42,438 nucleotides of DNA. Source: Phoronis ovalis. Taxonomy: Eukaryota > Phoronida > Phoronidae. Numbering within the stretch: position 1 is the stretch's first letter; every line of letters begins with the position of its first letter. The notes beneath the pieces are model-generated. The model saw only the letters and a list, made by a program, of their open reading frames with translations, ran no database searches and was not told the origin of the DNA. Positions 1 through 11,116 of this stretch are shown here, in pieces. The stretch is from assembly GCA_028565635.1 (NCBI GenBank), contig JAOXYB010059167.1:1-42438 (forward strand), written 5' to 3'. A program made the translations under genes and the position numbers.

Positions 1-253
1 AGAAATTGTCCCGAAGACGCTAATGCTCGAGGAAATTGACCTTCCACTCTAAATAGGTCACCGGAAAAAGTACCGATGCCCACAGAAAAATGTTGTTGGA
101 TTGGACAAAGATTCGTCATCACCATGCTTCGTCTGCTAACGAATCTTTGTCCAATCAACGACGTTTTTCTGTGGGCATCGGTACTTTTTCCGGTGACCTA
201 TTTAGAGATGAAGGTCAATTTCCTCAAGCATTAGCGTCTTCGGGACAATTTCT
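1..253. repeat. Long inverted repeat (fold-back hairpin), about 115-bp arms
   Basis: Positions 1-116 are nearly the exact reverse complement of 140-253, with only a few mismatches and a one-base indel. About 23 nt separate the arms as a loop. The left arm begins at the first base of the window, so it may be cut off. No transposase is visible. This could be a fold-back or MITE-like element or a recent palindromic duplication. Confidence 0.9.
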
Positions 254-2894
254 GAGTTTGTTGTTGAATATTGCGTATGTCTGTGGAGGTACGTGGACGA
301 AAATATTTTTTTACGCTAGTTCAAGGTGTTAAGCGTTGTTCTGGTTAGTTTCTTGTGGGTGGCAAAATATATTTTTTTTTTTAAATTCAACCATGAAATT
401 TTCAATTCTCATGTCACCCCTTGATACTATTATATATAGTGCGAGCCTCCTCGGACCCAGGAGCTATATTGATCATTTCTATGAGTTTTTTTGACATTTT
501 CGCAGGATTTTTGGGATTTCTGACAATTTGGTGATAAGTGTGAATGACAGAAGTGAAAATATATTTATTTCATTCATTTCATATTTTTTATTCGTTTTAT
601 ATTTTTTTGGGGCGCCAGCATGTGTGTGTTATATACAGTAATTATTGCTGAGGTGGGAAACTGGGAAAGGGTTATACTATTTTCGTGACCCACGCGTGGA
701 GGAATTTATCATTTGTGATTCGTGAACAGGCAATATTATTTCCTTTAAGCGGCGGTTCCTACCGATTTCCCCCCTCAATGTCTCGTAATAACAGATATTT
801 CTGACGTCATTTTAGCGCATCACAAACCTCTATGTTGTATAAACAGTATATAGCCTATATACCGTCAAAAGAGCAAATTCGGAAACCTACAGTAAATGAG
901 AATACTCACTTGATATACATATCCACAATTTTAATCAACTCTGTCCGATATCGGGTACAGCTAAGACAATCCTGTGTATGCCACAGTTTTCCAAACTAAA
1001 TGAATAAACTAGAAACAAAGAAACTTGATATTTGATTAAAACTGCATAATTGTCGTCTGCTCCATTAAACCGGAAGTAGTGTTGTTACGAAATTTGCATA
1101 CAAAGCCTGCCGGTTGTGTATTTATTAGCAATTTCCACTGGGAATCAGCGCAAAAAATAAAATGGAGCAACATTTGTAACGGAAACCCATGGATTAGTTT
1201 AGTTAAATAAAATACGAATACAATTGCGTAATTCGAACCCTGGTGGTACTTGTCAAAAACTTGGTGAGGGTTTGAGGGACATGAGGCCAAAGGTAAAAAA
1301 CCTTTATACAATGGTAAAAACTGCATTCCGAAATTATAGCCAATGGTAAAATAATTATTTGCAGAAAAAAACATCCTATGGTATAAAATCCTAGAAATAG
1401 ACACTCCAATGTACACACTGTGTGTCAAAAACAGAAAACAAAATCCTGGAAATTTACGCCCAAAATGTGGCACTCTCAGCTACGGTCAGAACTTGTTTAT
1501 TTGAAATTTACACTCCATGGTAAAATTTGTTTGCAAAAGCACACTCCATGGTAAAAATTGTTAATTAAACATGAAAAGGATAATTCATAGTAAAAGCTAA
1601 TTTCAGTAAATAAATATGCATAGTTATATTTTGTTGGATCTTTTTTATCATTTTAGCAACAACTTTAATTTACTGTTTATGTTTATTATGTTACAGCGAA
1701 AGTCGCTATTTGTTGAATTTCTGGTATGCTTCTTCAATTATTAATATTATTAATTTTTTTGTGTCTCCTAGAAATGAATCGAATTGATAAATGTTTAATC
1801 CGCCCGTGGGGATTTAACCCCTTTAGAAACGGCAGTGGTTTGTTTGGACGCTGGTAAAAATTAAGTCATGGTAACGATTGAATTTATTTTATAAAAAAGA
1901 TACATAGAAATTGCCAATTTTTATTAGCTTGGATAAACGATGGTACTTCCTGAGAAAATGTGTACTTACAATGCAGTAATTGTGTTTCGCGAAATCATTG
2001 CAAAAAAGTAATTGACTTATTAGAAGATTAATGTTAGCGATTAGGGTCGATGATCGAACAAGTTTGAAATGATGTTTGAAATGTAAAAATATATTCCTGT
2101 GGTTGTCGTCTATTTTTTTAATTTAAATTTATTTTTGCTGACGCCCATATGTTGGTTAACTTTTTCCGCGTCTACTAGTCTAATGTTTGCTTTGTTATGC
2201 TGTTACTGAGCATAAGCATGAAAACTTAATAAAATTCTGCTATTGTTTCCATTCAAAAGTACGTACCTGGGTCATTTCCAGAATCATGATGTTGATATTA
2301 AACGTTCGTTATTGTATTTAATGTACGTGTAAGCGAAAAATGAATAAGTTGCAAGCAGTGAAATTTATTTAAATTTTTTAAACAAAGTATGACACGAACT
2401 GAAGTCAGAAAGCTGTTTTCAGTGCACAGATTGCATAGCGTATCACACTAGAAAGTAATGTATAATTCTGCTGCAACTATTATAAATGAATGCACACGCT
2501 TAAGTTTGTGTTAAGTATGCTTCTTAAAGGACGTAAGAAGTGTAAACGCTATATACTCGAACGAAAACGCGCTTTTTCGTTATTCCTCTCTTACAATACT
2601 TAGGATCGGTTGCAAAAAATAACACACTGTAAAAATCCTTAATTATTCTTTACCAACTTGAGCGTCGTACTATTTAACCTCGGAAAGTTGACAGAATGCC
2701 AAATATAACTACACGAAGTTCCATGTTTACCTTTTTCTCTTAACCAAATTCTTGTACATTTTTCTGTTTCAATGATCATGTTTATGTTGTCTTCAATCTT
2801 ATACGCACTGAACCATCTCGAATTTGATAGTTCATTACCCGCTTCAGTGTAAAGTCTGCACAATGCAAATATTGTTGGCTATTTATGCCTTAGA
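254..2894. other. Intergenic, no gene seen
   Basis: AT-rich sequence. Short open frames on both strands have no recognisable protein signature and no supporting splice pattern. A set of degenerate short repeats at 1287-1600 is listed separately. Confidence 0.6.
1287..1600. repeat. Dispersed degenerate ATGGTAAAA repeats
   Basis: The motif ATGGTAAAA or close variants recurs about seven times: near 1288, 1311, 1342, 1378, 1518, 1548 and 1588. The best pair is an ACTCCATGGTAAAA unit repeated 30 bp apart (about 1512 and 1542). Spacing is irregular. Function is unknown; it looks like a decayed minisatellite or the edge of a repeat family. Confidence 0.5.
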
Positions 2895-3427
2895 GAGCAT
2901 GCATACAAAGGAGGGCAACAAAGCTGATACCATAAATTAAAAATACTAAGTTATGAGGAAAGACTTAAGAAACTAGATTTGCCGACTTTGGTATTGAGAA
3001 GACTTCGTGGTGACATGATTGAGACATATAAAATACTCAATAATATATATGATGAAAATGTGTCAAACATTTTGGTGCCGCCAATTAGTGACAGTAATAC
3101 AAGAGGGCATTCGTTAAAACTGCTCCAAGTTAGAGCGAATAAGAACGTTAAAAATTATCATTTACATATAGAATAGTGGAACGTGGAACTCATTAACCAA
3201 TAATATAGTGACAGCTCCTAGTGTACTATGTTTTGAAAAAAGGCTGGATAGTTTCTGGAAAGACCAACCTCTTAAGTATGACTATCAGTCCTTTTATGAT
3301 AGGTTATTGAACTGTAATTAAGTTAGTAAGTTAGTTGAGTTAGTAGTCATTATTAGACCCGAATATAGAGGCTTTTTATTAGCCTCCGTTCGGTATATTA
3401 CATATTACATATATTACATATTTATTT
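2895..3427 (+). pseudogene. 5'-truncated non-LTR retrotransposon, end of reverse-transcriptase ORF
   Basis: The conceptual product resembles the extreme C-terminal part of LINE pol proteins common in invertebrate genomes: a LSYEERLKKLDLPTL stretch, then LRRLRGDMIETYKIL, a TRGHSLKL motif, and finally WNSL...APSV..FEKRLDSFW. The last part lies in a different frame. At least two frameshifts (near 2930 and 3170) and stops break it, so it is not functional. The 3' end has a GAGGCT/AGCCTC hairpin (3368-3386) and a short ATTACATAT-type tandem tail (about 3397-3427), as in CR1/L2-like LINE 3' ends. Family level (CR1 or Jockey-like) is uncertain. Confidence 0.8.
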
Positions 3428-3789
3428 TTTAATTTAGAAAAGCAGGGATAAAAAGTAAACATTGAAATAAACATGACAGACTCGTGATAGTGACATGAGA
3501 TCTAGTGAGTGATAGCATTTCAAAAGTACAAATACAATTATAATAGTAACGCACGTAGAGAAACATAGCGACACATCATAAAATACAGGTTTTGTTTGCA
3601 CTCGACCGTCTCCGTCCCAGTCTCTCCGGGAATATCGAGATATATAATACAGACTCGTGTGTAGTGTATATTTGTATTGCATCATGATTTCTGACATAGA
3701 TTCACTTAAGTACACACTAATTCACCAAATTAAACCAATCATAATTTAGTTTATTACCCAGACACGAAATCAATTGGCTGTTGTAAAAG
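3428..3789. other. Upstream region of CHAC1, no gene seen
   Basis: This lies between the LINE tail and the CRE-like site. It holds one short minus-strand open frame (3434-3715) with no recognisable similarity, so no gene is called. Confidence 0.5.
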
Positions 3790-3797
3790 TGACGTCA
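3790..3797. promoter_or_regulatory. Perfect CRE palindrome TGACGTCA (ATF/CREB-type site)
   Basis: TGACGTCA, flanked as GTGACGTCACAA, lies 64-71 bp upstream of the CHAC1 start codon. This sequence is the canonical binding site of CREB/ATF bZIP dimers. Vertebrate CHAC1 is known to be induced by ATF4 and CHOP through ATF/CRE-type elements, so position and sequence fit the downstream gene. Use in vivo is inferred. Confidence 0.65.
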
Positions 3798-3822
3798 CAA
3801 CAATAATAGTAAAAGCGCGAGT

Positions 3823-3876
3823 ATGGCACAAGATGTAAACATAGCTGAAAAACAGGAGAAATGGGTCCGAAAATAA
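3823..3876 (+). promoter_or_regulatory. Upstream ORF overlapping the CHAC1 start
   Basis: An ATG at 3823 in good context (A at -3, G at +4) opens a 17-codon frame that ends with TAA at 3874-3876. It runs past the CHAC1 ATG at 3861 in a different frame. If the transcript begins upstream of 3823, ribosomes that initiate here would bypass the main start. The transcription start is not known, so this is conditional. Confidence 0.45.
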
Positions 3877-6505
3877 AGCACACTTCTAGTGAATTACTCA
3901 CGAAAAGCACCACTCTTTGGGTGTTTGGTTACGGTTCGTTACTTTGGAAGCCAAATTTTGCCTATACAAAAAGAGCTGTCGGTTATATCAAAGGTTTTGT
4001 GCGACGTTTCTGGCAAGGAAATACACATCACAGAGGAACTCCGGAATCAGTATGTACAAGATACTCATACTAGCAAATAATGTATGTCTAATGTTTTGTC
4101 TCTGTTTTATTCTGCATTAGCTAACTATTGAATATTTTTACTTTTTCAGCCTGGAAGAGTGGCGACACTGATTAAGGACCAGCTGGTAGGTACCCTCTTT
4201 ACCCTCTTAAACAAAGACATATAGGTCAAGGTTTTGCCAGGGATATTTTATATATACAATTTCATTTTTTTATATATCAAACATATTTTGCTTTTGTTAA
4301 AAATTAAATCTCATAAACGAGGAACAGCTTCTATTTTAAAATTCCACTAATCGCATGCCTTGACAACTACTGTATTGCATCAGCGCAGTTTGTTTTGATA
4401 TGATAATTAGCCATGTGCTTGGCGATGGCGACATGTGCCGATTTAATACTACCGTGGGTGTTGCACACATAGTTTCCATGTGAAAGAATGTTTTGCGATT
4501 TTGATTTAGGAAAGAAATATAGCAACAAGGTGTCTAACAGCTATAAAAATAATGATAAAATTAACTCTCATAATGAAAAATGGATTATTTATTATTGTAC
4601 CAGTATTGTTTTTATGTACTGGAGTTCAAAGTCAATTTGGCAATTCTTCCAATATAAATGGTAATAATTAGTCCTAAAATACCATGTTTGTGAAATTATT
4701 CATATAATTATTAAATTATATGTGTATAATTATTTGCATTCTGATAATGCAGGTTGGTTATTAGGTCATGCAAATGTTTGTTTTATGTAGTTATGTTACT
4801 TCTTGCGTATTATTTTTATAACTTTGTCCTTCAAAGGTGGGCGGAGTAATATATATTTAGTAATCACAACTATTGGTCTATATTTGGCTAAAGATTCTTT
4901 TTAAGCAGGAATAGAAATTGTATTACGTGAATTTGACGTGGATTCTAGATGAAATGTCTACTTGAGCATAACAGCATAGAAATCTCCTCTTAAATGATTT
5001 CTCAATAAAATGAAATTTGACTACTTTTTTATTCGAATTAGAAACATAATGTTTTCTGTCTCCTATTAGCATAATCAATAGCAATACGAATATACATTGC
5101 AGAGAATCATTGTCCGTTTACTTGGATGCCTGCGGTTTCTTCATAATTCAGATAATCTTAAGGTGGTGACCAGGTCAATGTTAGATTATTACACCTATGA
5201 CCTGTGATAAGAAATGTCACCATGGCCAGCAAAAAGGTGTAGTTTTAGATATAATTTTTAAATGTCTCTTTTATTTCGCCTTTTCCAAATTTTAGGAATG
5301 AAAAGTAATATTTTAACCAATAACAAGTCAGGGCGTTCTCTATAGTTCTGCAAACCAAAATAAAGGTATCTATTAGATGCTGTTTTGAGTGGACCAGCGC
5401 AGAGACTAAAACACAATTTAATAGCCGCATTTTTTTCCTGGCCTAAAATAACAACTTCACCATTGAAGACCACACAATCTGGGTTTTTAGTGTGTTACGC
5501 AACATTTTCCAAGAAACATTTCGCATTTAGATACACCCGTGAAATACTAATTCTGGCTAATCTGTCCGCTAATCTGCGGCCACCTTCTTAGAAAAAGGTA
5601 GTTCACCTCAATTTGGGGGCTTTCTTTAGAACACTGGATGTACTGGAACGCATGACATGAGTGACATATAGTTGGCATAAACATGGCATAGTACGCGTTC
5701 ACTTAAATCACTGAGTAGGAATCGAGTGTACCAAGAACATATAGGTAGATTGATTGGACGCTCTTGTAATTGGTCTAGAATTTAGGTGGGAGAAGTTTCA
5801 AAGTACTTTGTGTTTTGAAATGCGAAAACATATAAACATCACGAGAACAGTTCAGCTATCTTACTAATTGTACTCTACACTCTGGTTACTTTCTAATGGG
5901 CATGCGGCTTTGTTTTCACCTAACTTTCTTAAAATAACAAAACCTTCATCGCCAAAAAAATGTAACAAATCTTTATCTACAAAAACATAAGAGAAAATGT
6001 GTCGGCGTGTAATCTTAATCTTTTAATAATATGCCATTTCATTACTTATATTATTATTTATGCAAGTTCTTTTAATTTATGCAATACGTATATTGTGTTT
6101 TTTCAGGGTAAAGTATGGGGCGTGGCATATGAGTTAGTAGGCGTTGATCAAATCGCCGGCGCCATTGGCCACCTTCAAAACAGAGAAATAGACATAGGAG
6201 GATACACGACTTATATCGAAAACTTTTATGAGCGAGGCTGTGAAGATAAACCTTTCCCTGTTATTATTTACACGGCGACACCAGAGAACGAGCTGTATCT
6301 TGGAGATGCTCATGTGGATGATTTAGCTGATCAGATATTGACGTCTAAAGGGCATTGCGGGCACAATGTCGAATACGTCACAAAGCTTGTAGAATTTATT
6401 CAAGAACATATCCCAGAAGATGAAGATGAGCATTTGTTTGAATTACATGAAAAAATACAATGCTTTAAAGGTTTGAAAGGAAATCGAATTGAAGCTAAGG
6501 CTTAA
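3861..6505 (+). CDS. CHAC1: Glutathione-specific gamma-glutamylcyclotransferase, CHAC1-like
   Basis: Exons are 3861-4049, 4150-4185 and 6107-6505, giving 207 aa; all junctions are GT-AG and keep phase 0. ChaC enzymes are cytosolic and cleave glutathione to 5-oxoproline and Cys-Gly. The substrate-loop motif YGSL is at residues 24-27 (in [10 protein letters not shown]), followed by RRFWQG, HRG and PGRVATL. The expected catalytic Glu is E102 in [13 protein letters not shown]1 is favoured over CHAC2 by the roughly 19-residue N-terminal extension, the RExxxGGY spacing (CHAC2 is two residues shorter there), the ATPEN..YLG and GHN.EY segments, and the INO80 neighbour. Exon 2 is only 36 nt. The ATG at 3861 has G at -3 and is the first in frame. 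A CRE and an overlapping uORF lie just upstream. Candidate AATAAA signals are at 7100, 7148 and 7292. Vertebrate CHAC1 is a stress-induced gene also tied to Notch control; that role here is unknown. Confidence 0.9.
4186..6106 (+). other. CHAC1 intron 2 (1.9 kb)
   Basis: The donor is GTAGGT at 4186 and the acceptor TTTTTTCAG ends at 6106. Apart from the candidate signal-peptide exon at 4573-4660 it contains no feature I can support. The short open frames on both strands around 5245-5590 have no recognisable motifs. Confidence 0.7.
4573..4660 (+). CDS. Candidate orphan first exon encoding a signal peptide
   Basis: An ATG at 4573 opens [20 protein letters not shown], a textbook signal peptide: a short Lys-containing N-region, a hydrophobic core and a small residue at the likely cleavage site. 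QFGNSSNIN follows, then a splice-donor-like G|GTAATA at 4661. Without splicing the frame stops after 32 codons (4669-4671). A TATAAAAA box lies at 4542, about 30 bp upstream of the ATG. A possible acceptor with matching phase (AATGCAG at about 4751) would add only about a dozen residues before a stop. No later exon could be tied to it. It may be a nested gene fragment, a piece of a repeat, or chance. Confidence 0.3.
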
Positions 6506-9500
6506 CAAACGTTGTTAATATCACATTGGACATGCAGGCGACTTAACCGGCGACGTAATATATCTACTTTGCCAGCATTACACGGTTATTGACCAGCATA
6601 AGCCAAGCATGGCCAATTTTCGCCATAATGCAGAATCTTATTGTTTTATGGAGGATTGCTAAAACAAAAAATCTATGCAATTTTAATGCAATTCATCTAA
6701 TATTGTGCCGGTAGCAATTATACTGAATCGGTGAACAAATTTGTCTTCCCGAATGTAAAAACCTGTAAGAGGATAATATTTGCTCAACTGTTTGCTCAAG
6801 ATCACTTTTCCTTGTTTTGGTATTTGGTAAAGTTGTTCACCAATCCAATCAATAAGCAGTACATACTGAAGTGTATAGGTCGGGTATAAGTGCATTCGCA
6901 ACAGTTAATCTGTGACGGGATAGATTCCGATAAGCCCTTGGAACAGACAGTGTGATTTCACTACCAAATGCAGTAAAAGGCGCATCTTCTGTGTCCCGAG
7001 CTGTTTTCTTTTTTAGCTCGGCGTTATATGTGAAACCCCAGGACCTAAATACACATTTAGTTGCAGTATGTAATATAACTCAGAAATGAATCACCATGCA
7101 ATAAACATGCAATCAGGGTACCGTATGCAGTATACCGTTTAAAAAAAAATAAAGTACATGCCTTTAATGTATTTTCCAAGTAACCCTAGCATTGTGATTA
7201 ATTTTTTACCTAACATGGTGCTGTCTTTTTTTTCTTAAAGTATAGTTATTGTGTATGATGAATATATTTATATTTACACATTATGTTTTCAAATAAAAAT
7301 TGAAAACTAACTTAAATTTAATTACAATGTCTTTAGTTTCTTTGTATAAATGAGAACGATACTTAATTAACTAATTCTGAATCTGCTTTAATTGTTCCCA
7401 GCCTGGCAACTAAAGAGCGCAGGCTATAGCAATCATAAATCCCATTTGAGTATCGGACAAAGTAGTGTTAATTTGGTCTGTGCATATCTTTCGTGCTAGA
7501 CGAATTGTTGATGCGTGTCCAACGAATTATGTAAAGAAAACCGATTTAAGGTCCGAGTTGGTGAGTGTATATAACCGGGATAGACAGCATTGTATTTAGA
7601 ATATTGATGAAAACCAATAATGATGGTTTCGGTTTATTTGAGTAGGGCCAAGCCGAAGGCAGAGGAATTTAATTAACTTTTAATTACTGGAGCATATACC
7701 TGCACGGCTTTGCAAGTAAATGTGTACCTAGCTATTATTAATTAGCGATTAACTTCCGGACTGATTGCAAAAAGAATGTCGAATAAACCGCGATCATGGT
7801 TTTGATGATTTGTGACCAACAGCGACAACGATAGTAAATGAAAAGCTTCGAAATGAAGTAACCGCAATCCATTGCTTCTCTTGTTAGAGCTCCCTTGGAA
7901 AAGTTGTCCTTTATCGAGTGGTATAAAGGAAGGAACCCTCCTAACAACCATCGTCGCATACCACCCTATATCATGTTGAACCATTCTGAATCGCCGAGGA
8001 GCTTGCTTTGCTGCGGATAATAATAAATAGTCCCATCAGAAGTCGGTAGACGCAGACACTTCGCTCGTTACTCGTATCTAAGAATCTTAAGCTCCCTAAT
8101 AACTATTATCTTATACGTACGAGTAAAAAATTCACTAATTAATAAAAATGCCATAAAAAAAGACATCAGTCTACATTTACATGTAAACATGGAAATACTC
8201 TGACATGATGAGTCAACAGGTGCTAAACCGGTGCGACATAATCGGAACTTGTGTTATTAATTAGAATTGCAGAATAATGATGGTTTTCCATTAATTCACA
8301 TAGAAATAAAATTTAATAATTACATTGATCCCTTAATTTTCTGCTTCATTACAGAAACGGGTTGTGTCAACAAATTCTTTATTATGGATACCGTAGCTCA
8401 CTGATACCAAAAATTGGTTGCCGTGCAACCGTATAGCTGATGCAATACGTTTTTCATGGTTTACCTTAATTATAAAAGGATCAGGTGAATTAAGAACACG
8501 TAGGCTTCCTTCAAATGTGACAATAAACTCCTGGACCAGTCCGTGGAAAATAAATCCGCTGTCGCATGCTTGCTCGGCGGTTTAGTACAAGTTCTACAAT
8601 TAGAAAACTTAAAGGCAAATTTTCACTAAGGTACCTTTTCGAGTTGGTCCTTTCTGATATGTAGCTTTTTTTGTTTAGTCACCGCGACACCGTCTATAGC
8701 CTTATTACAGCTACGAAAGAATATCATTACGGTATCGTTATGCAAGAGGGCACTTCGATTCGCAGCAATTATGTAGAAGAGGGCACATATTGGTAGTAAG
8801 AAAAGTCTTTAATACCCATAGTAAACCATTCTTCACAAGCAGTGAGATAAAAATGGGCGATAAAAAACCGTGATTTAAATTTTCAAGTGAATGCCATTCG
8901 AAATGTTATGTCTTTTGCTTTATTGAAATACAACTTTTATAGGCTTGCATGTACATGCTAACCACAGTAAAAGTAAACACAATTAATTAATAATATATTT
9001 ACTTTATCGAAACAATACTGTTTTATTGCCTCCAATATTATGCCATAAGTAATTACAACTGCAGCGCAACCTTTATATGTCAGTGTTCACATCATAACTT
9101 TTCGGTTTGATCTTCTTCTGGCCCAGGTTTTGCACTTAATTACACTAAGGGGAAACATTTCATATTTATCCAGAATTATTTGTCAGTTTGCTAGGCTATC
9201 ATTTGTTACCTTTACCAGCAAATTAATTACATTTTATTTGAAATTTATCTCTCTTCATGGTGATCCACATTTCCCAGTTGTTCACTTAGAGCTATATACT
9301 TTGAACATAATCACAAGTCAGAATCTTAAATCTGTTAAACCAGTTAACAGGAAACCGTGGTTACTTCAAGTGAATTCCATCCCTAAGAACCTAGTAAGAA
9401 TGTATCCCTTCTGTTACTTAAATCAACTCCTTGGATGCCATATTTTTGAAGAAAAAAAAGCAGCATCCATTGTGCTGACAGTAGGATTAATATTGGGCTG

Positions 9501-9612
9501 AGTGGACACTTTGGACACCTGGAACTGGAAGTAGTATATATTTCCTAGGCTTAGTTTAGACTACTTATTTGGCTCTGTGGGTTCCTTTGGTTCTTAGGAC
9601 TGGTAGCAGTAT
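6506..9612. other. Convergent intergenic region between CHAC1 and INO80
   Basis: This 3.1-kb stretch must hold both 3' UTRs. AATAAA hexamers for the plus gene occur at 7100, 7148 and 7292. For the minus gene TTTATT (reverse AATAAA) occurs at about 9232, 9021 and 8918. Short frames (6683-6901 -, 7738-7984 -, 9130-9501 +) have no recognisable domain. No further gene or repeat is supported. Confidence 0.6.
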
Positions 9613-11116
9613 TTATTGGGTTGATTTTGCTCGACTACTTCTCGGGCTTCTTGGACTACGCGGACTCCTAGGACTGGTAGTAGACTTAGTAGGTGTACTA
9701 GTTGACACAGGTGGTGTTGTCATTCCTACAACCAAACAGGAAAAAAATCAAATTGCAGATGACAAAAAAAAATAATTTGCAATTGTTAATTACAATAACA
9801 TTATGAATATTCTCATGATCTCATCTCAGGTACACAAAAACTAACTAAAAGCTCACCTTTGGTAAAATTATACCCAAATGCAGCATATGCAGCAGTTTTT
9901 CCGGCCTGAGCCCCAGCTATTTCTGCAGCACTAATAGCTTTCTGTACTCTACCTCTGCCTCTCGGTCGTCTGCCCACACTACCACTACCAGCACCTTTAG
10001 GACGGCCGCGACCTCTTTTTGGAGGAGGAGTAATACTTGACACTGTAACGAAATATATAACTTAGTTTTTATAGTGATACCTGAATCTTTATCACTTGAA
10101 TGCACGGCATTAACAAACAATTAATGTAAACTCTGTTGCTAAACATAAGCAAATTTNNNNNNNNNNNNNNNNNNNNNNNNNNNNNNNNNNNNNNNNNNNN
10201 NNNNNNNNNNNNNNNNNNNNNNNNNNNNNNNNNNNNNNNNNNNNNNNNNNNNNNNNCCTGAATCTTTATCACTTGAATGCACGGCATTAACAAACAATTA
10301 ATGTAAACTCTGTTGCTAAACATAAGCAAATTTTCTGTTAATTATGCATACGTAAAGATAAGATACTTTTACCTTAAGATTTTTATTAAATAGAAGAGAA
10401 AGTAATCTGACAAGTAATTTGCTTACAACAGATGAACACACAAAAACCATTATAACTGATAGTAGATAATCATAGATTAATTAATTGTGCTGACCTGGAG
10501 AAAATGCATCATCCACAATTACAAGTCCTCCTTCATTACTGCTTTCATCTGCTGCCACAGAGACTTGACTTGAAGTTACTTCACTGTTGCAAGATACCTG
10601 CACACGTAACTAATAATCTTTAATATTATCACGGTTTAATGAAAAATTGCTAGCTACAGGAATTTACATTAGGTAGAAATGCCAATTTAACATGTACAAT
10701 GTTGCCATGTTAAGCACAAATACAAAGAAACTATAATCCGGTATAATCACACTTTTAGCTTTTTGATTATAAAAATGTCAAAAAAAATGACAGAGGCAGA
10801 TTTTATTCAGGACCGGCTTTTTGAGAACAATTGAGAGATTTTTCTGACTTGGAATTAAATTGAATAAACCTAAAATTGTTATAATTCACGTCTTGAGTTT
10901 AAAATAATAATAATAAACATAGATTACATACCACACTGCCAGGACTAACAGCAGACATGGAGTTCTCGTCTTCAGCTGGTATTGTAACATTTGTATCCTC
11001 TGTTTTCTTCGTACCACGTCCACGGCCCTTTGGTACATATTGATCCCGCTTTCGCTTTCGGTCACGAGCCTTGCTGAGGTCGTCCTTCTGTGATCTTTCC
11101 TCTTGCTTTACTTTCA
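9613..11116 (-). CDS. INO80: INO80 exons 30-33: basic C-terminal tail with AT-hook and SPR repeats (residues 1284-1478)
   Basis: Exon 30 is highly charged ([20 protein letters not shown]). Exon 31 contains [14 protein letters not shown], matching the ESS..LVIVDD patch of animal INO80. Exon 32 has an AT-hook-like [11 protein letters not shown] (residues 1388-1398) and the conserved [13 protein letters not shown] end. Exon 33 ends in four SPR triplets (residues 1459-1470) and SSRAKSTQ before TAA at 9615-9613. The split Gly codon at the exon 32/33 junction and the final total divisible by three support this as the true last exon. Confidence 0.88.

Noticed and set aside
90-332. 80-codon plus-strand open frame
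   Set aside because: It lies across the arms of the inverted repeat and has no recognisable protein features.
1225-1245. GGTTCGAAT-like sequence (minus strand) resembling a tRNA T-arm
   Set aside because: No matching stems, D-arm or anticodon arm could be drawn around it.
5150-5595. Possible terminal inverted repeats (AAGGTGG and CCACCTT)
   Set aside because: The match is only about 8 bp and imperfect, with no internal element structure.
9130-9501. 123-codon plus-strand frame downstream of INO80
   Set aside because: No recognisable domain or splice context; the region is expected to be INO80 3' UTR.
9569-9775. 68-codon plus-strand frame rich in Leu and Gly
   Set aside because: It is the antisense shadow of INO80 exon 33 (SPR repeats read backwards).
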